The notes beneath the pieces were generated by a model, which was given only the letters and a program-made list of their open reading frames with translations, was not told where the DNA came from and ran no database searches. This document shows, in pieces, positions 46,133 through 58,737 of a stretch of 64,000 nucleotides of DNA. The translations under genes were made by a program, and so were the position numbers. Origin of the DNA: Planococcus maritimus (GTDB lineage: Bacteria; Bacillota; Bacilli; Bacillales_A; Planococcaceae); NCBI RefSeq assembly GCF_001687625.2, contig NZ_CP016538.2, positions 96,001-160,000 on the forward strand, given 5' to 3'. Numbering within the stretch: position 1 is the stretch's first letter; every line of letters starts with the position of its first letter.

Positions 46133-46411
46133 ATGGGTCGCAGCTTGAAAAAAGGACCTTTTGTAGACGATCATCTTATGAAGAAAGTTGAAGCGCAAAA
46201 GGAATCTGAGAAAAAACAAGTGATCAAAACTTGGTCTCGCCGTTCTACAATTTTCCCGACATTCATCGGACAAACAATTGCAGTATACGATGGCCACAAA
46301 CACATCCCTGTATACGTGACTGAAGATATGGTAGGCCATAAACTTGGTGAATTTGCTCCAACACGCAAATACGCAAGCCATGGTGCAGACGATAAGAAAA
46401 CAAGACGTTAA
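46133..46411 (+). CDS. rpsS: Ribosomal protein S19
   Basis: 30S head protein that pairs with S13 at the subunit interface. 92 aa; begins [15 protein letters not shown] and contains the HVPVYV-like [18 protein letters not shown] segment. ATG 46133 follows GGGAGGATCC. rplV begins 19 bases later. Confidence 0.98.
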   Translation: MGRSLKKGPFVDDHLMKKVEAQKESEKKQVIKTWSRRSTIFPTFIGQTIAVYDGHKHIPVYVTEDMVGHKLGEFAPTRKYASHGADDKKTRR

Positions 46412-46430
46412 TTGAGAGGAGGATTTCCCC

Positions 46431-46772
46431 ATGCAAGCAAAAGCTGTTGCTAGAACAGTACGTATTGCTCCTCGTAAAGTCCGTTTAGTAGTAGATTTAA
46501 TCCGAGGCAAGCAAATCGGTGAAGCGGTCGCGATTTTGAACCACACTCCTAAAGCAGCATCCATTGTTGTTGAGAAGTTGTTGAAATCTGCAGCTGCTAA
46601 CGCTGAACACAATTACGAAATGAACATCGAGAACCTTGTCATCAGCGAAGTATTCGTTGACGAAGGGCCGACTTTGAAGCGTTTCCGTCCACGTGCAATG
46701 GGACGCGCGAGCGCGATCAACAAACGCACAAGCCACATCACACTAGTGGTATCTGAGAAGAAGGAGGGATAA
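46431..46772 (+). CDS. rplV: Ribosomal protein L22
   Basis: 50S protein with a beta-hairpin in the exit tunnel; macrolide-resistance changes map to it. 113 aa; [20 protein letters not shown] start and the [19 protein letters not shown] hairpin, apparently intact. ATG 46431 follows GAGGAGG. Only 3 bases from rpsC. Confidence 0.98.
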   Translation: MQAKAVARTVRIAPRKVRLVVDLIRGKQIGEAVAILNHTPKAASIVVEKLLKSAAANAEHNYEMNIENLVISEVFVDEGPTLKRFRPRAMGRASAINKRTSHITLVVSEKKEG

Positions 46773-46775
46773 TTC

Positions 46776-47432
46776 GTGGGACAAAAAATTCATCCAATTG
46801 GAATGCGAATCGGAATCATCCGTGATTGGGAGTCAAAATGGTACGCTGAAAAAGACTACGCGACACTCCTTCACGAAGATTTGAAGATCCGTGAATATAT
46901 CGAAACACGTTTGAAAGAAGCTTCAGTTTCGAAAATCGAAATCGAACGCGCTGCAAACCGTGTGAACGTTACAATCCACACTGCTAAGCCAGGTATGGTA
47001 ATCGGTAAAGGTGGCTCTGAAGTAGAAGTACTTCGTACGCAACTGAACTCGATGACTGGCAAGCGTGTACACATCAACATCGTAGAAATCAAACGAGCTG
47101 ACCTTGATGCGAAATTGGTCGCTGAAGGAATCGCACGTCAACTAGAAAACCGTGCATCTTTCCGTCGTGCTCAAAAACAAACGATCCAACGTACAATGCG
47201 TTCAGGCGCTAAAGGGATCAAAACTCAAGTATCTGGACGTCTAGGCGGAGCTGACATTGCCCGTGCTGAGTCCTACAGCGAAGGAACTGTTCCGCTCCAT
47301 ACATTGCGCGCAGACATCGACTACGCACACGCTGAAGCAGACACTACTTATGGTAAGCTTGGCGTAAAAGTATGGATCTATCGCGGTGAAGTCCTTCCAA
47401 CCAAGAAGAAATCTGAGGAAGGAGGCAAATAA
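46776..47432 (+). CDS. rpsC: Ribosomal protein S3
   Basis: 30S protein at the mRNA entry tunnel, with helicase-like function. 218 aa: N-terminal KH domain with [10 protein letters not shown] and the C-terminal [20 protein letters not shown] segment. GTG 46776 follows AAGGAGGG. rplP starts 1 base later. Confidence 0.98.
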   Translation: MGQKIHPIGMRIGIIRDWESKWYAEKDYATLLHEDLKIREYIETRLKEASVSKIEIERAANRVNVTIHTAKPGMVIGKGGSEVEVLRTQLNSMTGKRVHINIVEIKRADLDAKLVAEGIARQLENRASFRRAQKQTIQRTMRSGAKGIKTQVSGRLGGADIARAESYSEGTVPLHTLRADIDYAHAEADTTYGKLGVKVWIYRGEVLPTKKKSEEGGK

Positions 47433-47433
47433 T

Positions 47434-48058
<625 letters not shown>

Positions 48059-48081
48059 TAATTCGAGAGGAGGTTGCAAGT

Positions 48082-48345
48082 ATGTCTGAGCGTAACCAAC
48101 GCAAAGTATACACAGGCCGCGTCGTGTCTGACAAAATGGATAAAACCGTTACAGTAATGGTTGAAACTCAAAAAAAGCACGCGCTTTATGGCAAACGTGT
48201 AAAATACTCTAAGAAATTCAAGACTCATGATGAGAACAACGAAGCGAAAATGGGCGACATCGTTCGCATCATGGAAACTCGTCCACTATCAGCTACAAAA
48301 CGTTTCCGTTTAGTGGAAGTCGTCGAAAAAGCTGTCATCATCTAA
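48082..48345 (+). CDS. rpsQ: Ribosomal protein S17
   Basis: Primary 16S-binding 30S protein. 87 aa; [19 protein letters not shown] and [16 protein letters not shown] 48082 follows GAGAGGAGG. The 47-base gap to rplN contains a CGGAA/TTCCG hairpin that touches the rplN ribosome-binding site. Confidence 0.98.
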   Translation: MSERNQRKVYTGRVVSDKMDKTVTVMVETQKKHALYGKRVKYSKKFKTHDENNEAKMGDIVRIMETRPLSATKRFRLVEVVEKAVII

Positions 48346-48392
48346 TTTAAATAAGTTCGGAATCCTAAAAGTTCCGGAGGGAGGTTACCTAA

Positions 48393-48761
<369 letters not shown>

Positions 48762-48797
48762 AACATCCAACGTGCGATACCAAGGAGGTGCGACAGA

Positions 48798-49109
48798 ATG
48801 CATGTAAAAAAAGGCGATACAGTTAAGGTCATCTCTGGGAAAGACAAAGGCAAAACAGGAGTTGTTTTGACTGCTCTACCTAAGAAAGACCGTGTGCTCG
48901 TTGAAGGTGTTAACATCGTCAAAAAGCATACAAAACCGAACCAGGCAAGCCCGCAAGGCGGAATTGTCAGCCAAGAAGCTGCGATTCACGTTTCTAACGT
49001 GATGGTAGTGGACCCTAAATCCGGCGAGCCGACTCGCGTAGGATACAAAATGGAAGACGGCAAAAAAGTTCGTGTTGCAAAAAAATCCGGTGAAAAATTA
49101 GATAAATAA
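48798..49109 (+). CDS. rplX: Ribosomal protein L24
   Basis: 50S assembly-initiator protein with an N-terminal KOW motif ([19 protein letters not shown]). 103 aa. ATG 48798 follows AAGGAGGTG. rplE starts 27 bases later. Confidence 0.98.
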   Translation: MHVKKGDTVKVISGKDKGKTGVVLTALPKKDRVLVEGVNIVKKHTKPNQASPQGGIVSQEAAIHVSNVMVVDPKSGEPTRVGYKMEDGKKVRVAKKSGEKLDK

Positions 49110-49136
49110 AATTCCTGAATGAGGGGAGGTACAAAC

Positions 49137-49881
<745 letters not shown>

Positions 49882-49910
49882 TCCCCTAAATTGGGAAGGA
49901 GGTAAATGTA

Positions 49911-50309
49911 ATGACAATGACAGATCCGATTGCAGATATGCTGACACGCATTCGTAATGCAAACATGGTTCGTCACGAGAAATTGGAGCTTCCGGCTTCC
50001 AACGTGAAAAAAGACATCGCTGAAATCCTAAAGCGCGAAGGTTTCGTTCGTGACGTAGAATATGTTGAAGATGATAAACAAGGCATGATCCGCATTTTCC
50101 TTAAATACGGTGCCAACAACGAGCGCGTCATCACTGGCTTGAAACGCATTTCAAAACCAGGACTACGTGTTTACGCTAAAACTGACGAGGTGCCACGCGT
50201 ACTAAACGGTCTTGGGATCGCTCTAGTATCGACATCACAAGGTTTGGTAACTGATAAAGAAGCCCGCGCGAAAAAAATCGGCGGCGAAATCATAGCTTAC
50301 GTTTGGTAA
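49911..50309 (+). CDS. rpsH: Ribosomal protein S8
   Basis: Primary 16S-binding protein of the platform; in E. coli it represses the spc operon. 132 aa; [15 protein letters not shown] start, and [19 protein letters not shown] near the end. ATG 49911 follows GAAGGAGG. Confidence 0.98.
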   Translation: MTMTDPIADMLTRIRNANMVRHEKLELPASNVKKDIAEILKREGFVRDVEYVEDDKQGMIRIFLKYGANNERVITGLKRISKPGLRVYAKTDEVPRVLNGLGIALVSTSQGLVTDKEARAKKIGGEIIAYVW

Positions 50310-50339
50310 GAAGCAACAAACGAATGGAGGTGCAACAGA

Positions 50340-50879
50340 ATGTCACGTGTAGGTAAAAAACCAATCGAGGTTCCTGCTAGCGTTACCGTTACTATCGACA
50401 ACGATAATAACGTAACTGTAAAAGGGCCTAAAGGCGAGCTTGCTCGCTCGTTTAACTCAGATATCACGATCACGCAGGAAGACAATGTTTTGACATTGTC
50501 ACGCCCATCAGATTCCAAAGATCACCGCACAATCCACGGTACAACTCGTGCATTGCTCGCGAACATGGTTACTGGAGTATCTGAAGGCTTCTCCCGCTCA
50601 CTTGAACTAGTCGGTGTAGGTTACCGTGCCCAGCTACAAGGCAAGAAATTGGTCTTGAACGTTGGATACTCTCATCCGGTGGAATTCACTCCGGAAGAAG
50701 GAATCGAAATCGAAGTACAAGGCAACACGAAAGTCGTTATCAAAGGGATCAATAAAGAGATGGTCGGAGCACTTGCTTCAAACATCCGCGCTACGCGCCC
50801 ACCAGAGCCGTATAAAGGCAAAGGGATCCGTTATGAAGACGAAAAAGTTCGCCGCAAAGAAGGTAAAACAGGTAAATAA
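50340..50879 (+). CDS. rplF: Ribosomal protein L6
   Basis: 50S protein near the sarcin-ricin loop. 179 aa with the two repeated alpha-beta domains; [10 protein letters not shown] and [14 protein letters not shown] are diagnostic. ATG 50340 follows GGAGGTG. Confidence 0.98.
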   Translation: MSRVGKKPIEVPASVTVTIDNDNNVTVKGPKGELARSFNSDITITQEDNVLTLSRPSDSKDHRTIHGTTRALLANMVTGVSEGFSRSLELVGVGYRAQLQGKKLVLNVGYSHPVEFTPEEGIEIEVQGNTKVVIKGINKEMVGALASNIRATRPPEPYKGKGIRYEDEKVRRKEGKTGK

Positions 50880-50912
50880 TGCTGCTTAGGCAGGCTGAAA
50901 GGAGTGACCTCA

Positions 50913-51275
50913 GTGATTACGAAACTCGATAAAAATGCATCCCGTAAAAAACGTCACGCTCGCGTACGTTCTAAAATCACGGGAACAGCTGAACGTCCAC
51001 GTTTGAACGTTTTCCGTTCAAACAAATACATCTACGCTCAATTGATCGACGATGTAAACGGCGTAACGCTTGCTAGCGCATCATCTGCAGATAAAGATTT
51101 TTCTCTTGAAACAAAAGGCAACGTCGAAGCGGCTGCACAAGTCGGCGAAACGATTGCAAAACGCGCAGTAGAAAACGGCTTGAAATCAGTTGTTTTTGAC
51201 CGCGGTGGTTATCTATATCACGGCCGTGTGAAAGCTTTGGCTGAATCTGCTCGTGAAAACGGCTTAGAATTCTAA
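50913..51275 (+). CDS. rplR: Ribosomal protein L18
   Basis: 5S-rRNA-binding 50S protein. 120 aa; [20 protein letters not shown] and [20 protein letters not shown] 50913 (MITKLDKN) matches the family. An in-frame GTG at 50904 sits within AAAGGAGTG, the ribosome-binding site. Confidence 0.97.
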   Translation: MITKLDKNASRKKRHARVRSKITGTAERPRLNVFRSNKYIYAQLIDDVNGVTLASASSADKDFSLETKGNVEAAAQVGETIAKRAVENGLKSVVFDRGGYLYHGRVKALAESARENGLEF

Positions 51276-51295
51276 AAGAAGGAGGGACCCATATA

Positions 51296-51796
51296 ATGCG
51301 TCGTATTGATCCAAACAAACTCGAACTTGAAGAACGCGTAGTTACGATTAACCGCGTAGCGAAAGTTGTAAAAGGTGGACGTCGTTTCCGTTTCTCCGCA
51401 TTGGTTGTTGTAGGCGACAAAAATGGTAAAGTCGGTTTTGGTACTGGGAAAGCACAAGAAGTTCCAGAAGCAATCCGTAAAGCTATTGAAGATGCGAAGA
51501 AGAACTTAATCGAAGTACCTATGGTTAAAGGTACTACTCCACATCTAGTAACTGGGCGCTTCGGTGCCGGCTCGATTCTTATCAAACCTGCTTCACCAGG
51601 TACTGGTGTTATCGCTGGTGGTCCTGTTCGTGCGGTACTAGAGCTTGCAGGAGTACAAGACATCTTGTCTAAATCTCTTGGTTCTAACACACCAATCAAC
51701 ATGGTCCGTGCTACTATCAACGGTTTGACTCAACTGAAGAGCGCTGATGAAGTTGCAAAACTTCGCGGCAAAACTACAGAAGAGTTATTCCAATAA
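51296..51796 (+). CDS. rpsE: Ribosomal protein S5
   Basis: 30S decoding-fidelity protein; spectinomycin resistance maps here. 166 aa; [19 protein letters not shown] start with wild-type-looking loop, and [17 protein letters not shown] 51296 follows GAAGGAGGG. rpmD follows after 14 bases. Confidence 0.98.
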   Translation: MRRIDPNKLELEERVVTINRVAKVVKGGRRFRFSALVVVGDKNGKVGFGTGKAQEVPEAIRKAIEDAKKNLIEVPMVKGTTPHLVTGRFGAGSILIKPASPGTGVIAGGPVRAVLELAGVQDILSKSLGSNTPINMVRATINGLTQLKSADEVAKLRGKTTEELFQ

Positions 51797-51810
51797 GGGA
51801 GGGAAATTAC

Positions 51811-51993
51811 ATGGCTACTAAACTAGAAATTACCCTCACTAAGTCAGTGATCGGTGCTAAACCGACACAACGTAAAACAGTCCAGTCACTAGGCCTGCGC
51901 AAAATGCATCAAACAGTTGAGCACCAAGACAACGCGGCAGTTCGCGGAATGCTTGATAAAGTCGCTCACTTAGTTACTATTAAAGAAGTTTAA
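51811..51993 (+). CDS. rpmD: Ribosomal protein L30
   Basis: Small 50S protein of 60 aa, typical of Gram-positives; [23 protein letters not shown] 51811 follows AGGGAGGG. Confidence 0.97.
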   Translation: MATKLEITLTKSVIGAKPTQRKTVQSLGLRKMHQTVEHQDNAAVRGMLDKVAHLVTIKEV

Positions 51994-52026
51994 TCCCTGA
52001 TTTCTATAGAAGGAGGTGCCAACCAC

Positions 52027-52467
52027 ATGAAACTTCACGAATTAAAACCAGCAGAAGGTTCACGCAGCTCACGCAAGCGTATCGGACGCGGAATCGGTTC
52101 AGGTACTGGTAAAACAGCCGGTAAAGGTCACAAAGGTCAAAAAGCCCGTTCAGGCGGCGGTGTCCGTCCAGGATTCGAGGGTGGTCAAAACCCATTGTTC
52201 CGTCGTTTGCCGAAGCGTGGATTCACGAACATCAACCGTAAAGACTACACTGTTGTAAACCTTGACGTGTTGAACCGTTTTGAAGAAGGCACAGAAATTA
52301 CACCTGCATTGTTAATCGAAACAGGTGTTGTGAGCAAAGAGCGTTCTGGTATCAAGATTCTTGGTAACGGAAGCTTGGACAAGAAATTGTCTGTACAAGC
52401 CCACAAATTCTCTGCATCAGCTAAAGAAGCTATTGAAGCTGCCGGCGGTCAAACCGAGGTGCTTTAA
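52027..52467 (+). CDS. rplO: Ribosomal protein L15
   Basis: Late-assembling 50S protein with a long basic N-terminal tail ([19 protein letters not shown]). 146 aa. ATG 52027 follows GAAGGAGGTG. Its TAA overlaps the secY ATG (TAATG). Confidence 0.98.
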   Translation: MKLHELKPAEGSRSSRKRIGRGIGSGTGKTAGKGHKGQKARSGGGVRPGFEGGQNPLFRRLPKRGFTNINRKDYTVVNLDVLNRFEEGTEITPALLIETGVVSKERSGIKILGNGSLDKKLSVQAHKFSASAKEAIEAAGGQTEVL

Positions 52468-53762
52468 TGTTTCAGACAATCTCTAATCTTATGCGCGTAT
52501 CTGATATTCGAAATAAAATTTTCTTTACTTTAGCAATGCTCATCATCTTCCGTATCGGGACATTCGTTCCGGTGCCGAACGTTGATGCGTCAGTACTCCA
52601 AGCTACAGATCAGATGGGTCTGATCGGTTTCTTGAATACTTTCGGTGGAGGCGCCCTGGCCAATTTCTCGATTTTGGCAATGGGAATCATGCCTTATATC
52701 ACAGCATCGATCATCGTGCAGCTCCTGCAAATGGATGTTGTGCCGAAATTTGCTGAGTGGGCGAAACAAGGCGAAGTCGGAAGACGGAAACTTGCTCAAT
52801 TCACTCGTTACTTTACAATCGTTCTTGCCTTTATTCAGGCGATCGGCATGTCTTATGGGTTCAACCAAATGTACGGAGGTACATTGATCCAAGATGACTC
52901 GATTGCAACGTATGTCGTAATCGCCATCGTACTGACAGCAGGAACAGCATTTCTATTGTGGCTTGGTGAGCAGATCACGGCAAAAGGCGTGGGGAACGGT
53001 ATTTCGATTATCATCTTCGCAGGGATTGTCGCTGCAGTACCAGGAGCAATTAACCAACTTTATGCGCAGCAGATTCAAGGAGCTGGCGATCAGCTACCAA
53101 TCAATATTGCCATTATGGCATTGCTCGCACTCGCAGTTGTTGCGATTACTGTATTGGTCATCTACGTTCAACAAGCGTTGCGTAAAATTCCGATCCAATA
53201 TGCCAAACGTGTCGCTGGCCGTGGCCAGAGCTCGACTGGGCAACAAACGCATTTACCTTTGAAAGTAAACGCGGCCGGAGTTATCCCGGTAATCTTTGCA
53301 GTGGCGTTCATCATCACGCCGCAAACTATCGCTTCTTTCTTTGGTGCCAACGCGTTTACGGAGGCAATTCAGAATACGTTTGATTACACGCGTCCGGTCG
53401 GCATGATTATTTATGTCGCCTTGATCATTGCATTCACGTATTTCTATGCTTTCATTCAGGTTAATCCTGAAAACGTAGCGGACAACTTGAAAAAGCAAGG
53501 TGCATACATTCCGGGAATCCGTCCGGGTAAAAATACGCAAGATTATTTAACAAGTGTGCTTTACCGCTTAACGTTTGTGGGAGCTATCTTCCTTTCCGTT
53601 ATCGCGGTCATGCCGATTTTCTTCATTAATATCGCAAACTTGCCTCAATCTGCACAGATTGGCGGTACGAGCTTGCTGATTGTCGTCGGGGTAGCCCTGG
53701 AGACGATGAAGCAATTGGAATCACAACTTGTGAAACGTCATTACAAAGGCTTTATGAAATAA
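52467..53762 (+). CDS. secY: SecY, protein translocase channel
   Basis: Channel subunit of SecYEG for protein export and membrane insertion. 431 aa with ten predicted membrane helices; the plug region near GGGALANFSILAMGIMPYI, and the cytoplasmic loop containing the GRGQSS segment. The start shares a base with the rplO stop. SecE is encoded at 15625. Confidence 0.98.
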   Translation: MFQTISNLMRVSDIRNKIFFTLAMLIIFRIGTFVPVPNVDASVLQATDQMGLIGFLNTFGGGALANFSILAMGIMPYITASIIVQLLQMDVVPKFAEWAKQGEVGRRKLAQFTRYFTIVLAFIQAIGMSYGFNQMYGGTLIQDDSIATYVVIAIVLTAGTAFLLWLGEQITAKGVGNGISIIIFAGIVAAVPGAINQLYAQQIQGAGDQLPINIAIMALLALAVVAITVLVIYVQQALRKIPIQYAKRVAGRGQSSTGQQTHLPLKVNAAGVIPVIFAVAFIITPQTIASFFGANAFTEAIQNTFDYTRPVGMIIYVALIIAFTYFYAFIQVNPENVADNLKKQGAYIPGIRPGKNTQDYLTSVLYRLTFVGAIFLSVIAVMPIFFINIANLPQSAQIGGTSLLIVVGVALETMKQLESQLVKRHYKGFMK

Positions 53763-54473
<711 letters not shown>

Positions 54474-54875
54474 GTCCCCGGCGCCGGGCGCAGTTAGTTG
54501 CCTCCATGTGGCTTTAAGGAGCACCGGAGATATGAATTTTCGTGAGCTGCAAAAGCAAACAAGGCCTGATTATATGAAACCGGTGAGGCTCGTTGCTCCG
54601 TGCAATTCCGCACCGGAGGTAGTATAATGGGTTTCGTGGAAGCATCTGTGTAACGGGTTTGGAACTCATCCAAGGCAGTCCGGGCAGTCGAGGATACGTG
54701 GGTCAGACTGATTCAACCGGATCCCCCGAACTTCGCTGTCATAAGTGGAGCGAGGAACCCGGAGAAGGTCTTCAAATGTCACTCATGCATTCCTTGTGAA
54801 TGGATAAGAATTATTCAAAGCAAATACTGTTTGAAGATGAGAACCTAATTTGTATACAGAAGGGAGACTGGGTCG
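54474..54875 (+). promoter_or_regulatory. Structured 402-base gap between adk and infA
   Basis: No conventional gene. CACCGG occurs at 54522-54527 and again at 54611-54616, and each can pair with CCGGTG at 54580-54585. The first CACCGGAG precedes ATG 54532, opening a 31-codon frame to TAA 54627. The second precedes ATG 54627, opening an 8-codon frame, and the two frames overlap as TAATG. Farther on, CGGGTT (54654-54659) can close with AACCCG (54756-54761), around a TTCGCT/AGCGAG hairpin (54731-54754). A TATAAT at 54623-54628 has only a weak -35. Candidate leader of the infA-rplQ genes. Confidence 0.5.
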
Positions 54876-55094
54876 ATGGCGAAAGACGATGTAATTGAAA
54901 TCGAAGGAACAGTCGTTGAGACTTTGCCTAACGCGATGTTTAAAGTGGAGCTTGAAAACGGCCATACGATTCTTGCGCACGTATCAGGCAAGATTCGCAT
55001 GCATTTCATCCGCATTCTGCCAGGAGATAAAGTAACAGTAGAACTTTCTCCTTATGATTTAACACGCGGTCGCATCACATACCGTTTTAAATAA
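54876..55094 (+). CDS. infA: Translation initiation factor IF-1
   Basis: Binds the 30S A site during initiation. 72 aa OB-fold; [20 protein letters not shown] and RITYRFK ending. ATG 54876 follows GAAGGGAGA. First gene after the structured gap; rpmJ follows after 37 bases. Confidence 0.98.
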   Translation: MAKDDVIEIEGTVVETLPNAMFKVELENGHTILAHVSGKIRMHFIRILPGDKVTVELSPYDLTRGRITYRFK

Positions 55095-55131
55095 TCTTTT
55101 GCACTCCGGACTACTAAGGAGGTTGGGTTAG

Positions 55132-55245
<114 letters not shown>

Positions 55246-55269
55246 TAAAGAAGGAGGTGCATCGCACAC

Positions 55270-55635
55270 ATGGCACGTATTTCTGGTGTTGACATTCCGC
55301 GCGACAAACGCGTTGTAATTTCATTGACTTATATCTACGGTGTTGGGAAAACGACTGCTCAGAAAGTTCTTTCTGGTGCTGGTGTTTCTGAAGAGACTCG
55401 CGTTCGCGATCTTACAGAAGACGAGTTGAACAATATCCGTGAACAATTGGATCAGTACAAAATCGAAGGTGACCTTCGCCGTGAAGTTTCCATGAACATC
55501 AAACGTTTGATGGAAATCGCTAGCTTCCGTGGTATCCGCCACCGTCGCGGTCTTCCGGTTCGTGGTCAAAATACGAAGAACAACGCGCGTACGCGTAAAG
55601 GTCCTCGTAAAACTGTAGCTAACAAGAAAAAATAA
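55270..55635 (+). CDS. rpsM: Ribosomal protein S13
   Basis: 30S head protein that contacts the P-site tRNA. 121 aa; [15 protein letters not shown] and [16 protein letters not shown] 55270 follows GAAGGAGGTG. Confidence 0.98.
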   Translation: MARISGVDIPRDKRVVISLTYIYGVGKTTAQKVLSGAGVSEETRVRDLTEDELNNIREQLDQYKIEGDLRREVSMNIKRLMEIASFRGIRHRRGLPVRGQNTKNNARTRKGPRKTVANKKK

Positions 55636-55642
55636 TCAGTAA

Positions 55643-56050
<408 letters not shown>

Positions 56051-56177
56051 TCGTTGGTCTGAATAGGATTTTTGAACATCACGACTTACTCAATGTGTTC
56101 TGAATCGTAGCGAAAGTCTGTGACTATCGAATTCTTATGCAACGAAAATACCGACGTTTTGAAGGAGGGTAAACTGA

Positions 56178-57122
56178 ATGCTCGAAATAGAAAAACCAAA
56201 AATTGAAACGGTTGAGATCGACAGCAATGCCAAATATGGCAAGTTTGTTGTTGAACCTCTTGAGCGTGGATATGGTACCACTTTAGGTAACTCCTTACGT
56301 CGAATCCTACTTTCATCTTTACCTGGCGCAGCTGTTACTTCGATCCAAATTGATGGCGTTTTGCATGAATTCTCCACTGTCGAAGGTGTAGAAGAAGATG
56401 TAGCCTCTATCATTTTGAACATCAAGAAGCTCGCTTTGAAAATTTACTCTGACGAAGAAAAAGTCATTGAAATTGATGTAAAAGGTGATGGAACGGTTAC
56501 GGCTGCAGATATCACTCACGATAGTGACGTGGAAATTCTGAATCCGGATCTATATATTGCTACAATCGCGAAAGACGGCCACTTGCGCATGCGCATGTAT
56601 GCTAACCGCGGCCGTGGATATGCCCGTGCAGATCAGAACAAACGTGAAGATCTTCCGATCGGCGTTATCCCGATTGACTCTATTTACACGCCAGTTTCAC
56701 GCGTCAATTTCCAAGTGGAAAATACCCGTGTGGGCCAACTCGCTCATTTCGATAAATTAACCCTCGATGTCTGGACAGATGGAAGCATCGGTCCCAAAGA
56801 GGCAATTGCGCTTGGCGCGAAAATTTTCACTGAACATCTGAACATCTTCGTCGGATTGACGGATGAGGCTCAAACAGCTGAAATCATGGTTGAAAAAGAA
56901 GAAGACCAAAAAGAAAAAGTGCTTGAGATGACTATCGAAGAGCTTGATCTTTCGGTTCGTTCTTATAACTGCCTAAAACGTGCTGGCATTAACACTGTCC
57001 ACGAATTGGCCAACAAGTCGGAAGACGACATGATGAAAGTTCGCAACCTCGGACGCAAATCACTCGAAGAAGTGAAAGTGAAGTTGGAAGATCTAGGTCT
57101 TGGCCTTCGTAAAGAAGACTGA
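56178..57122 (+). CDS. rpoA: RNA polymerase alpha subunit
   Basis: Assembles RNA polymerase and contacts UP elements and activators. 314 aa: N-terminal dimerisation domain ([20 protein letters not shown]) and C-terminal helix-hairpin domain ([27 protein letters not shown]). ATG 56178 follows GAAGGAGGG. A 127-base gap without clear structure precedes it. Confidence 0.98.
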   Translation: MLEIEKPKIETVEIDSNAKYGKFVVEPLERGYGTTLGNSLRRILLSSLPGAAVTSIQIDGVLHEFSTVEGVEEDVASIILNIKKLALKIYSDEEKVIEIDVKGDGTVTAADITHDSDVEILNPDLYIATIAKDGHLRMRMYANRGRGYARADQNKREDLPIGVIPIDSIYTPVSRVNFQVENTRVGQLAHFDKLTLDVWTDGSIGPKEAIALGAKIFTEHLNIFVGLTDEAQTAEIMVEKEEDQKEKVLEMTIEELDLSVRSYNCLKRAGINTVHELANKSEDDMMKVRNLGRKSLEEVKVKLEDLGLGLRKED

Positions 57123-57167
57123 TTGCCCGATTCTTTCTGAACTATTCAACAAAGGAGGGAAACTTCA

Positions 57168-57542
57168 ATGAGAAAACTTCAACGTACAAGTTCTCAACGT
57201 AAAGCGCTTTTGCGTGACCTTACGACTGACCTAATCGTTCACGAACGCATTCAGACAACTGAAGCCCGTGCTAAAGAAGTCCGTTCAACTGTAGAAAAAA
57301 TGATCACGCTTGGTAAGCGCGGAGATATCCACGCTCGCCGTAAAGCTGCAGCATACATTCGCCGTGAACTCGTGACTTCGACTGACGAAGAAGGCAACGA
57401 AAACACAATCTTTGCTTTGCAAAAATTGTTTGATGATGTAGCACCACGTTACGCTGACCGTCAAGGCGGCTATACGCGCATCATGAAAATGGGGCCTCGT
57501 CGCGGAGATGGCGCACCAATCGTAATTATTGAATTGGTTTAA
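57168..57542 (+). CDS. rplQ: Ribosomal protein L17
   Basis: 50S protein near the tunnel exit. 124 aa; [19 protein letters not shown] and [16 protein letters not shown] ending. ATG 57168 follows AAAGGAGGG. Last gene of the superoperon, followed by a terminator. Confidence 0.98.
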   Translation: MRKLQRTSSQRKALLRDLTTDLIVHERIQTTEARAKEVRSTVEKMITLGKRGDIHARRKAAAYIRRELVTSTDEEGNENTIFALQKLFDDVAPRYADRQGGYTRIMKMGPRRGDGAPIVIIELV

Positions 57543-57548
57543 ACAGTT

Positions 57549-57576
57549 GAAGAGGGTGCATAGCCCTCTTCTTTTA
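57549..57576 (+). terminator. Terminator of the ribosomal superoperon
   Basis: GAAGAGGG (57549-57556) pairs perfectly with CCCTCTTC (57564-57571), then Ts. Confidence 0.92.
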
Positions 57577-57590
57577 GCATCATGATTTAT

Positions 57591-57620
57591 ACGACAATAT
57601 GAAAAGCTGAGTGTTATGAT
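57591..57620 (+). promoter_or_regulatory. Candidate promoter of the structured leader
   Basis: ACGACA (57591-57596), 18 bp and TATGAT (57615-57620) preceded by TGT, an extended -10. Confidence 0.5.
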
Positions 57621-57626
57621 GAGCGA

Positions 57627-57743
57627 GCCTTCGGGCGGCGTCTCGTCTAGCTCTACGCACCTCATTCAACCGGCGGCTTAAGCACCCGCAGGAGCCATAG
57701 AGACAGAAAAGCGCATACTCTGAATGAGGTGCGCGCTTTTTTT
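57627..57743 (+). promoter_or_regulatory. Structured leader RNA or intergenic element with alternative terminators
   Basis: A perfect 13-bp helix joins 57656-57668 to 57721-57733 around a 52-nt loop. An 8-bp helix joins AAAAGCGC (57707-57714) to GCGCTTTT (57733-57740) at the T-run. The two cross, so they exclude each other or form a pseudoknot. Inside the loop GGCT/AGCC pair, and GTCTC (57640-57644) can meet GAGAC (57700-57704). I do not recognise the class. It could be a riboswitch-like leader or a repeated intergenic element. Confidence 0.6.
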
Positions 57744-57830
57744 ATTTCATGATGTATTAATTTTCAGTGTTGATGTTCCCAGGATTGGGAAATGAACAGT
57801 GCAAATTAAGCGTGGCTAGAGAGTTCCCGT

Positions 57831-57860
57831 TTTACAGCACGTGGATACACCGAGTAGAGT
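57831..57860 (+). promoter_or_regulatory. Candidate promoter of ecfA1
   Basis: TTTACA (57831-57836), an 18-bp gap and TAGAGT (57855-57860). A TTCCCA/TGGGAA palindrome lies upstream (57776-57791). Confidence 0.45.
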
Positions 57861-57888
57861 AGAGAGAGTTTAGAGGAGGCATCGACAT

Positions 57889-58737
57889 ATGAACGGAAGT
57901 ATTTTGTCATTCGACCAAGTGACATTCACCTATATGCCAGAAGACGAATCGGTCAAACCGGCTGTCTCGAATCTGTCATTCTCCATAAAAGAAGGAGAAT
58001 GGGTCGCGCTGGTCGGCCATAACGGCTCCGGCAAATCGACCATCGCCAAACTGATGAACGGCCTATTGTTCCCCCAGCAAGGCACCGTCCAGGCGATGGG
58101 GCTCGACATGTCTGAAGAAAGCTTATGGGACATTCGCTCGCAAATGGGGATGGTGTTCCAGAATCCGGACAATCAATTTGTCGGAGCAACCGTACAAGAT
58201 GATGTGGCGTTCGCTTTAGAGAATAATGGCATTCCCCATGATGAAATGGTCGTTCGTGTCCGTGAATCTTTGCAGCAAGTCAAGATGGAAGAGTATCTTG
58301 ACCACGAACCGCACCACTTATCCGGCGGGCAAAAGCAGCGCGTGGCGATTGCTGGGGCACTGGCTTTACGGCCGCGCTTGTTAATCTTGGATGAAGCGAC
58401 GTCGATGCTCGACCCTCAAGGCCGCCGGGAAGTGATCGAGACGATCCGTGAATTGCGGGAAGCGACAGGCTTAACGGTCCTATCAATCACCCACGATCTA
58501 GAAGAAGCAGCGCTCGCTGACCGGATCCTGGTGATGAATAAAGGGCAGAAGCAAATGGAAGGTACGCCCGATAGCGTGTTTTCCGCAGGCGATGAGTTGA
58601 CGGAAATGGGACTCGATTTACCGTTTGCGATGCGCATGGCCGGTTTATTGCAGCAAGCCGGGGTGCCGGTGACCGGCGAATCAATGACAGAACATGAGCT
58701 GGTGGAGGAATTATGGACATATTACTCAAGCAAGTAG
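57889..58737 (+). CDS. ecfA1: ECF transporter ATPase EcfA1
   Basis: First ATPase of the shared energy-coupling module that powers vitamin and metal uptake through exchangeable S components. 282 aa. Walker A GHNGSGKST, Q-loop QNPDNQF typical of EcfA1, signature LSGGQKQRVAIA, Walker B LLILDEATSMLD. ATG 57889 follows AGAGGAGG. Overlaps ecfA2 by 25 bases. Confidence 0.96.
   Translation: MNGSILSFDQVTFTYMPEDESVKPAVSNLSFSIKEGEWVALVGHNGSGKSTIAKLMNGLLFPQQGTVQAMGLDMSEESLWDIRSQMGMVFQNPDNQFVGATVQDDVAFALENNGIPHDEMVVRVRESLQQVKMEEYLDHEPHHLSGGQKQRVAIAGALALRPRLLILDEATSMLDPQGRREVIETIRELREATGLTVLSITHDLEEAALADRILVMNKGQKQMEGTPDSVFSAGDELTEMGLDLPFAMRMAGLLQQAGVPVTGESMTEHELVEELWTYYSSK

Noticed and set aside
45773..46612. 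279-residue open frame on the - strand
   Set aside because: Antisense across rplB, rpsS and rplV; no start signal and no recognisable motif.
54629..54800. A roughly 50-codon frame in the adk-infA gap
   Set aside because: No ATG or GTG with a ribosome-binding site, composition unlike a protein, and no resemblance to map or to KOW proteins.
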